12,011 bases of DNA. Source: CAZROT01 sp964601895 (GTDB lineage Bacteria; Pseudomonadota; Gammaproteobacteria; Enterobacterales; Enterobacteriaceae). The stretch lies in the NCBI GenBank assembly GCA_964601895.1, contig CAZROT010000025.1, positions 1-12,011 on the forward strand, in the 5' to 3' direction. The stretch's first letter is position 1; the number at the start of each line of letters is the position of its first letter. The position numbers and the translations under genes were made by a program. Positions 1 to 4,297 of the stretch are shown here, piece after piece. The notes under the pieces are model-generated. The model did not search any database. It was not told where the DNA came from and saw only the letters and a program-made list of their open reading frames with translations.

Positions 1-82
1 ACACGTAAATTTATGATATAAGACGCTATTGCACAAAATTAATAACTCTTGTAATTCAACAGTTTAGTGTTATACATTTTTA

Positions 83-101
83 GATTGTTGTTAGTACAAT
101 C
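83..101 (-). terminator. Weak hairpin just downstream of the integrase gene
   Basis: GATTGT (83-88) pairs with ACAATC (96-101) across a 7-nt loop, 12 nt after the integrase stop codon read on the minus strand. There is only a mixed A/T tail on that strand and no T-run. It may help end the integrase transcript, but the stem is short and could be chance. Confidence 0.2.
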
Positions 102-112
102 CAATCTCCGGT

Positions 113-1309
113 TTACCACTCTATCTCTTCTTTTTTTAGCAGATCATCCAGGGGGCTCATAACATTTACTAGTTGCTTTTTGCTAACATGCAGATACCGT
201 TCCGTTGTCTTTATATTAAAATGCCCTAACAGGTCTTTTATATATCGGATATCAGTCCCTTTGTCAAGCAGGTGTGTCGCAAAACTGTGCCGCAAACTGT
301 GAATTCCCACTTCCTTTCTTATTCCGGCTTTGTGTTTTGCATTGGTAAAAATCTGCTGCACTGTTCTGGACGGGTAAGCAGTTCGGGTTTGCTCCGATTC
401 AAAAAGATATTCTTCCGGCCGCGGTTTATATACCCTTAAATAATTTCTTAGTATATCCAACAGCACTGGGCTAAGATTCACATACCTGTCTTTCTTCCCT
501 TTAGCCCGCCTGACCAGTATTTGCATCCGGCGGCTGTCTATATCTGAAAGCTTAAGATTCACTATTTCACTCACACGCAGACCGGCACTATAGGCCGTAA
601 ACAGCATCGCTTTGTGCTTTTTATTCTGCAGCGCATTAAAAAGCTTGGCCAGTTCATTTTCATTCAACAGTTTCGGCAGCACTATCGGCTTCTTGGGCCT
701 CGGTATCTCCCAAAAAAACTTCTCCCTCCCCTGCACCTGCTCAAAATAAAATTTCAATGCGTTTAACCGGCTATGTGCCGTATTTTCTTTTATGCCTTCA
801 GTTTCCATCACATACACCATATAGCGCCGCAGGTCATCCGTCGTCAGCTCATTAACAGGTTTATTTTTTAGCAGCCGCAACAACTGCATAAACTCATTGC
901 GGTAGGTAGTAATGGTAGAGCTGCTGTAGGCCTTTAATTTTAGTTGCTCAACAAACTTTTCTAACGCCTGCAGGTTTTCGGCACTTAGCCTCCATGCAGT
1001 GCTGGCAGCAACGGGTTTAGCACCCTTTATTTGTTTGGCATCAGGTAATGTTTTTGCAACTGCTTTCTTTTTTTCAAGGTAGGCTTTCAGGGATCTGCTG
1101 TCAAGTAAAGCTTTATCTTTTAGGGAGGATAAAATTTCGTCATACGATTCCCTGCTCAGCGGCACATACCAGCAGCGTTTTGTCTGGCTCCATTTCACTT
1201 TTTTTAGCTTTTTGACCACTCCATTCAGGGGGCCATTGTTTTCATATAACAGCCCGATACTTTCCTGTCCACGATGAAAAAGCGGTTCTAAGGTTATTTT
1301 TCTTTCCAT
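113..1309 (-). CDS. Tyrosine-type site-specific recombinase/integrase (XerC/D-like)
   Basis: This 398-residue protein is a tyrosine recombinase: it would cut and rejoin DNA through a 3'-phosphotyrosine intermediate. The catalytic set is visible: R245 (AGLRVSEI), K270 (RAKGKKDR), H337-x-x-R340 (HSLRHSFATHLL), H363 (LLGHFN) and nucleophile Y372 (TERYLHV). A SAM-like core-binding domain lies at about 108-195 and the catalytic domain at about 210-380. The first ~85 residues form an extra N-terminal module with a W-S-x-T-x-x-C-W-Y-x-P motif (40-50), which I associate from memory with Bacteroidota integrases. The insertion found in integron IntI proteins is absent. The ATG at 1309 gives a full-length protein and the reading frame is intact. 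No excisionase, relaxase or phage gene is adjacent, so it is a solo integrase. It could serve a small integrative element, an inversion switch or a cassette system. Confidence 0.93.
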   Translation of the reverse strand: MERKITLEPLFHRGQESIGLLYENNGPLNGVVKKLKKVKWSQTKRCWYVPLSRESYDEILSSLKDKALLDSRSLKAYLEKKKAVAKTLPDAKQIKGAKPVAASTAWRLSAENLQALEKFVEQLKLKAYSSSTITTYRNEFMQLLRLLKNKPVNELTTDDLRRYMVYVMETEGIKENTAHSRLNALKFYFEQVQGREKFFWEIPRPKKPIVLPKLLNENELAKLFNALQNKKHKAMLFTAYSAGLRVSEIVNLKLSDIDSRRMQILVRRAKGKKDRYVNLSPVLLDILRNYLRVYKPRPEEYLFESEQTRTAYPSRTVQQIFTNAKHKAGIRKEVGIHSLRHSFATHLLDKGTDIRYIKDLLGHFNIKTTERYLHVSKKQLVNVMSPLDDLLKKEEIEW

Positions 1310-1716
1310 AGACTCCCGGTTAGCGGCGCACTTCGTGCAACTCAGTCACTTATATATAAGTGACTGTTAATGTTTTTGCTTGTAAAAATCAGTGCTTAAC
1401 CTTGCAGATTGCAGTAATTCTTCAATAAGATGGATTTTCACTCTCTAATTTACAGATTTTAGCATCGCTGGCAAAATTTTTTGACAGCCAATCCAGCAGA
1501 AATGAATGCCCAATCAACAACGCTGTGCTATGTGTCTTCATGCATCACTTTTCGGTTTAGATTCGTTCCCATGTGTAAAGTCAAACATCCTGGCGACAGC
1601 ATTTATAAAACACCTTTGCCCGCTCCATAATCTTCCCTATCTTGGTCCTCAATCTTATCCGCCCCTCAAAAAAACTGCCCTCTGTTAGTAGCAAACTGTA
1701 ACAAAGTAATTTCCAA
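1310..1716. other. Intergenic region between integrase and four-helix gene
   Basis: About 400 bp separate the divergent integrase and four-helix-bundle genes. Apart from the palindrome at 1343-1366 I see no convincing gene. A 60-codon open frame at 1506-1688 has no recognisable domain and unremarkable composition, and is probably not coding. Promoters for both flanking genes should lie here, but no clear Bacteroidota TAnnTTTG box was found. Confidence 0.4.
1328..1366. promoter_or_regulatory. Hairpin plus perfect 24-bp palindrome upstream of the integrase
   Basis: A perfect 24-bp palindrome (1343-1366, half-site CAGTCACTTATA) lies 33 bp upstream of the integrase start codon. Between it and the gene is a small hairpin, GCAC-TTC-GTGC (1328-1338). 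A perfect dyad this long next to a recombinase gene suggests a recombinase binding/crossover site or an operator controlling the gene. Its TATATA centre could also be part of a promoter. The palindrome is seen directly; its role is inferred. Confidence 0.45.
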
Positions 1717-2286
1717 ATGGCAATTGCTGATAACAAAGATGGATTCATTCCCGTCCATGGCGGCTACCGCAATTTGATCACCTATCAAAAAGCAGAAATC
1801 ATTTACGATGGCACTGTCAATTTTTGTAATCGCTTCTTTCAGAAATATGACCGCACCATAGATCAGATGGTGCAGGCGGCTCGTTCCGGTAAGCAAAACA
1901 TTGCTGAGGCCAGCATGGCATCCGCCACCTCAAAAGAAATGGAAATAAAACTTACCAGTGTAGCCCGTGCCAGCCTGGAGGAACTATTGCTAGACTTTGA
2001 GGATTTTTTGAGAACAAAAGGCCTGAAAAAATGGAGCAGGCAAGACCCGCTTTCTATACGGTTTGATGAATTAAACAAAACAACCAATGCCAGTTACGGC
2101 ACGTTTAAAAAAGCTATCGAGCATGAGAACCCGGAAATCAGCGCCAATGTGCTATGCTGTTTAATAAATGTTACTTCTTATTTGCTGGCCAGGCAACTGA
2201 AGACCCTTGAAAAAGCCTTTATCAACGAAGGTGGCCTTCGTGAAAGAATGACAAAGGCAAGGCTTAATAAAAGAAATAAACAATAA
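1717..2286 (+). CDS. Four-helix-bundle suffix-domain protein
   Basis: This 189-residue protein belongs to the four-helix-bundle superfamily that also includes proteins encoded in 23S rRNA intervening sequences. The pattern fits the four-helix-bundle suffix subgroup (TIGR04258, recalled from memory): an N-terminal block at residues 10-30 (FIPVHGGYRNL, then TYQKAEIIYD), a hallmark helix at 50-70 (QMVQAARSGKQNIAEA) and a second helix with ARASLEELL at 84-91. Two more predicted helices (about 115-137 and 140-170) and a basic tail (KARLNKRNKQ) follow. No catalytic residues are evident and the molecular role of the family is not established; binding of nucleic acid or of a partner protein is plausible. 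It is not embedded in an rRNA gene here. The ATG at 1717 is preceded by an A/T-rich leader without Shine-Dalgarno. C-rich direct repeats start about 50 bp after the stop. Confidence 0.85.
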   Translation: MAIADNKDGFIPVHGGYRNLITYQKAEIIYDGTVNFCNRFFQKYDRTIDQMVQAARSGKQNIAEASMASATSKEMEIKLTSVARASLEELLLDFEDFLRTKGLKKWSRQDPLSIRFDELNKTTNASYGTFKKAIEHENPEISANVLCCLINVTSYLLARQLKTLEKAFINEGGLRERMTKARLNKRNKQ

Positions 2287-2310
2287 CTGCTTGCTGTTTT
2301 CTGTTGAATT

Positions 2311-2331
2311 AGGTGGCACAGGCGACCACCT
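2311..2331 (+). terminator. Hairpin downstream of the four-helix gene
   Basis: AGGTGG (2311-2316) pairs with CCACCT (2326-2331) across a 9-nt loop, 24 nt after the stop codon of the four-helix gene. No T-run follows, so a terminator role is only a guess. Confidence 0.22.
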
Positions 2332-2338
2332 GCGCAAA

Positions 2339-2597
2339 GTCCCCCAAGTCCCCGGTGTCCCACACAAAAAGTAGATAAACCTTAATCTTCCATAAAACAT
2401 TAATTAATCTTTTGCTTCCCCCCGTCCCCCAAGTCCCCATCGTCCCCTCAATGAACTATCAGCAAATACTAAACCTTGATCTTTCCAAAAAACATCTCCG
2501 ACAACAATTACTTTTATTTCAGATTCTCCTGTTTCCCAAGTCCCCTGAGTCCCCAATGTCCCACGAAATAAATGACTACAACTTAATCTCCAAAGTC
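2339..2597. repeat. Three diverged C-rich direct repeats
   Basis: A core CCCAAGTCCCC followed within 2-8 nt by GTCCC occurs at 2343, 2428 and 2535. Each core is followed 33-44 nt later by a second conserved block resembling AAACCTTAATCTTCC (2376-2400, 2470-2495 and 2579-2597). So these are three diverged direct repeats of about 85-107 bp, not simple low-complexity DNA. The third overlaps the 3' end of the HTH gene. On the minus strand the core is G-rich (runs of 3-5 G separated by short spacers) and could form G-quadruplexes. The unit spacing is seen directly; any function is unknown. Confidence 0.6.
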
Positions 2598-2822
2598 AAA
2601 ATCAAAATCCAGGAGTTTTTTGGGGTGAACTTCCAAGCCTTTGGCAATAGCTGCTATAATGGATAGTGTTGCACTGTGCTCGCCGTTTATTACACGATAT
2701 ACTTGTTTTGTCTCAATATGTCCAATGGCGGCAACATCTTCAGGAGTTTTCTTTTTGGCTGCAATTAGCTTCTTAAGATTAGCTCCGAAAGCATTTAAAT
2801 ATGCTTGGTTCCTGACTTTCAC
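2583..2822 (-). CDS. Small XRE/Cro-C1-type helix-turn-helix protein
   Basis: This 79-residue protein is almost entirely one XRE-type DNA-binding domain. It shows a helix at 11-24 (FGANLKKLIAAKKK), a helix-turn-helix at about 26-48 (TPEDVAAIGHIETKQVYRVI), then NGEHSATLSIIAAIAKGLEV and a family-typical end (HPKKLLDF). An unusual acidic FDFDFGD tail closes it. The start is GTG at 2822-2820, which lies inside a 19-bp dyad (2815-2833), suggesting autorepression. It is convergent with the four-helix gene and has no toxin or antitoxin partner in sight, so it is an orphan regulator. It might equally be an antitoxin-like remnant. The DNA-binding fold is well supported; the target is unknown. Confidence 0.85.
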   Translation of the reverse strand: MKVRNQAYLNAFGANLKKLIAAKKKTPEDVAAIGHIETKQVYRVINGEHSATLSIIAAIAKGLEVHPKKLLDFDFDFGD

Positions 2823-2833
2823 AGTGTGAAAGT
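2815..2833. promoter_or_regulatory. 19-bp dyad over the start codon of the HTH gene (candidate operator)
   Basis: ACTTTCACA (2815-2823) and TGTGAAAGT (2825-2833) are perfect inverted copies around a single centre base. The left arm contains the GTG start codon of the HTH gene. Placement and symmetry fit an autoregulatory operator of a dimeric XRE protein; this is inference. Confidence 0.45.
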
Positions 2834-2852
2834 GGCGAACAGTGGAAAAATA

Positions 2853-2874
2853 AAATTGTCATCTTTGACAATTT
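2853..2874. promoter_or_regulatory. Second dyad upstream of the HTH gene
   Basis: AAATTGTCA (2853-2861) and TGACAATTT (2866-2874) form a perfect 9-bp inverted repeat with a 4-nt spacer, about 30 bp upstream of the HTH start codon. It may be an operator overlapping the promoter. Its sequence differs from the 2815-2833 dyad, so the same protein need not bind both. Confidence 0.35.
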
Positions 2875-2957
2875 ACAAAATACTTTCCTTAAATTGCCAA
2901 TTGAAATATTATTGTGCGATTCTTCAGTAATAATAATTGAAGGATTTGCTATAAGTC

Positions 2958-3086
2958 TCGGACAGAAAACTGCGAATTTTCATTGAAGCTGAGATGATAG
3001 CGAAAGCCTGCTTTATACCTTTGTGGATATAGAGCGGGCCTCTATCAGCTTGCCAGCTTCAGGCTCTTCGCAGTGCCTCTGTTCGG
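2958..3086 (+). ncRNA. Candidate structured RNA: long nested rod-like hairpin
   Basis: Five stems nest in order over 129 nt: 2958-2966 with 3078-3086 (two G-U pairs), 2969-2976 with 3067-3074 (8 perfect pairs), 2985-2991 with 3054-3060 (7 pairs), 2995-3000 with 3042-3047 (6 pairs), and a 12-pair terminal hairpin 3006-3017 with 3028-3039 (two G-U pairs). Internal loops are short. The presence of G-U pairs on the plus strand, but A-C mismatches on the minus strand, favours plus-strand RNA. I do not recognise it as 6S, SRP, RNase P, tmRNA or a known riboswitch. A folded mobile element (MITE-like) is the main alternative. No reverse transcriptase is adjacent, so a retron RNA is not supported. Confidence 0.4.
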
Positions 3087-3087
3087 T

Positions 3088-3129
3088 AAGACGAGGCTCG
3101 CTTTATATCTTTTATTTTGAGCCCTTCTT
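3088..3129 (+). other. Hairpin following the structured RNA
   Basis: GGCTC (3095-3099) pairs with GAGCC (3119-3123), and outside it AAGA (3088-3091) pairs with TCTT (3126-3129) across a small internal loop. The sequence GCTTTATA in its loop repeats the one in the terminal hairpin of the preceding element (3010-3017), hinting that the two share an origin. Confidence 0.3.
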
Positions 3130-3135
3130 ACATAG

Positions 3136-3172
3136 ACTTTCATAATAACCTACGTCTTTTGATTATGAAAGT
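3136..3172 (+). promoter_or_regulatory. 11-bp inverted repeat enclosing an ATG
   Basis: ACTTTCATAAT (3136-3146) and ATTATGAAAGT (3162-3172) are perfect inverted copies with a 15-nt spacer. The right arm contains the ATG (3165-3167) of a short open frame, so in RNA this start codon would be buried in a stem. It could be a translational control hairpin, an operator, or simply the third hairpin of the folded element beginning at 2958. Confidence 0.35.
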
Positions 3173-3242
3173 TCAGTACATCAACAAAGAACTCCACCTG
3201 CTCAAAACAGTAATGGCCAAAAAGCCAAAGAACCCTGTATAG
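3165..3242 (+). CDS. Possible 25-residue basic small peptide
   Basis: ATG at 3165 opens 25 codons ending in TAG at 3240-3242. The product begins MKVQYINKEL and ends in a lysine-rich KKPKNPV. I recognise no family. The only support is the well-placed ATG after an A/T-rich stretch and its position between structured elements and the TlpA operon. It could be a leader peptide, a truncated 5' gene fragment or noise. Confidence 0.18.
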   Translation: MKVQYINKELHLLKTVMAKKPKNPV

Positions 3243-3289
3243 CGTAGCCCTCCCGTAGTAATAAACTGAACTCTTTAATGACTCTCCGT

Positions 3290-3316
3290 AAGCCCCTCTC
3301 CTTCGGAGAGGGGTTT
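3290..3316. repeat. REP-like GC-rich palindrome upstream of the TlpA gene
   Basis: CCCCTCTCC (3293-3301) and GGAGAGGGG (3305-3313) form a perfect 9-bp stem with a TTC loop, extended to 12 pairs by AAG/TTT at the base. GGGGTGAGG follows. From memory this sequence type is a frequent dispersed intergenic repeat in Bacteroidota, often mistranslated on the minus strand into peptides like PHPKPLSEGEG. It ends only 25 nt before the TlpA start codon, so it sits in the promoter or leader of the operon and may affect its expression. Confidence 0.65.
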
Positions 3317-3341
3317 GGGGTGAGGTCTAAATCCCCGCAAA

Positions 3342-4265
3342 ATGAAATCAACGATTATCATACTGGCCTTCCTATGGCCGGGGCTAAACACTTTTGCCCA
3401 GCCACCAGCCAAAAATATACAGCCCCTCAATGTGGGCGACACTCTTCCTTCTGATCTTCTCCTTGAAAATGTTTCCAACCACCCCGTTTCTAAAATCCAC
3501 TTATCCGATCTGAAAGGAAAGATCGTCATCTTCGATTTTTTCGCTACATGGTGCTCATCCTGCATTCGTTCACTCCCAAAGTTAGATTCGCTGCAAACCT
3601 GGTTTGGCGGCAGGTTGCAAGTCATTATTGTTACGGATGAGCCAATTGAAAAAATAACAGCCTTACAGAAAAAGAACAAAATTTTTGCTGCCAGTTCCCT
3701 GCCAATAGTCACCGGCAACAGCCAGCTTAAACAATTATTCCCTCATCGCTTACTGCCTCATGAAGTTTGGATAGATACTGATGGGTTTGTAAAGGCATTT
3801 ACAGATGAAAATGAAGTGACAGCAGCTAATATCAATGCATTGCTAAATGGACAACTGCAAAACCTGCCAATGAAAATAGACCTTTTCATTGCAGACACTG
3901 ATCAGTATGTTTTTGGAAATAGCAACAAAGAAACCCTGCTCTATCGTTCCACGCTTTCACGGGAGGTTAAGGGGCTGGCTTCTTCCGCTGGAACCAGGCA
4001 GGCCAAAGCCGGGCTGCTATCACGCATCTATTTCATTAATGTGCCCCTGCGTCGCTTATTCCAGACGGCCTATGGAGTTCATTCATCCGGGATCACATTT
4101 CCTGGCGCCGATAGCCTCGCTTCGGTAAACTATTGTTATGAACTGCTGGCACCGGCCATGCCAGTTGCAGATATGTATAAACTGATGCAGAAAGAACTGT
4201 TGCTTCTTTTTCCTTACCAGGTTCACAGGCTTAATGATGGCGGTCTGAAGATCACCAGCCGCTAA
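3342..4265 (+). CDS. TlpA/ResA-like periplasmic thioredoxin with DUF3738-like C-terminal domain
   Basis: This 307-residue protein has a Sec signal peptide (about 1-20, ending NTFAQ) and a TlpA-type thioredoxin domain (about 28-170). The redox motif is W70-C71-S-S-C74 within FDFFATWCSSC, and P139 in LLPHEVWID fits the cis-proline loop. It should act as a periplasmic or envelope-anchored thiol-disulfide oxidoreductase. The C-terminal part (about 172-307) contains NVPLRRLFQTAYGV (233-246) and a run ending MQKELLLLFPYQVHR, a pattern like DUF3738 (TIGR03435) but short. It is the first gene of a probable operon, with susC starting 32 nt downstream. The ATG at 3342 directly precedes the signal peptide. 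The partner oxidised protein is unknown; linkage to the transporter is inferred from order and spacing. Confidence 0.88.
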   Translation: MKSTIIILAFLWPGLNTFAQPPAKNIQPLNVGDTLPSDLLLENVSNHPVSKIHLSDLKGKIVIFDFFATWCSSCIRSLPKLDSLQTWFGGRLQVIIVTDEPIEKITALQKKNKIFAASSLPIVTGNSQLKQLFPHRLLPHEVWIDTDGFVKAFTDENEVTAANINALLNGQLQNLPMKIDLFIADTDQYVFGNSNKETLLYRSTLSREVKGLASSAGTRQAKAGLLSRIYFINVPLRRLFQTAYGVHSSGITFPGADSLASVNYCYELLAPAMPVADMYKLMQKELLLLFPYQVHRLNDGGLKITSR

Positions 4266-4297
4266 TACTTTTTTCTTCATTTTAAAACAAATTCATA

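Noticed and set aside
1310..1340. Integron attI/attC site next to the integrase
   Set aside because: GTTAGC occurs at 1319-1324, but the full GTTRRRY/RYYYAAC pair is not present, and the integrase lacks the IntI-specific insertion. No cassette array follows.
1506..1688. 60-codon plus-strand open frame between integrase and four-helix gene
   Set aside because: No recognisable domain, mixed composition typical of non-coding read-through, and no conserved start context.
1717..2286. 23S rRNA intervening sequence encoding a four-helix protein
   Set aside because: No rRNA sequence flanks the gene, and the N-terminal HGGY block fits the free-standing suffix-domain subgroup better.
2339..2597. CRISPR array
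   Set aside because: The repeats are diverged, spacers are unequal and no cas genes are present.
2958..3086. Retron ncRNA, 6S RNA or SRP RNA
   Set aside because: No reverse transcriptase is nearby, the SRP GGAA apical motif is absent, and no 6S-like large central bubble is apparent. Left as an unassigned structure.
3275..3718. 147-codon minus-strand open frame opposite the TlpA gene
   Set aside because: It is antisense to a clear thioredoxin gene, and its end (PHPKPLSEGEG) is the translation of the REP-like palindrome.
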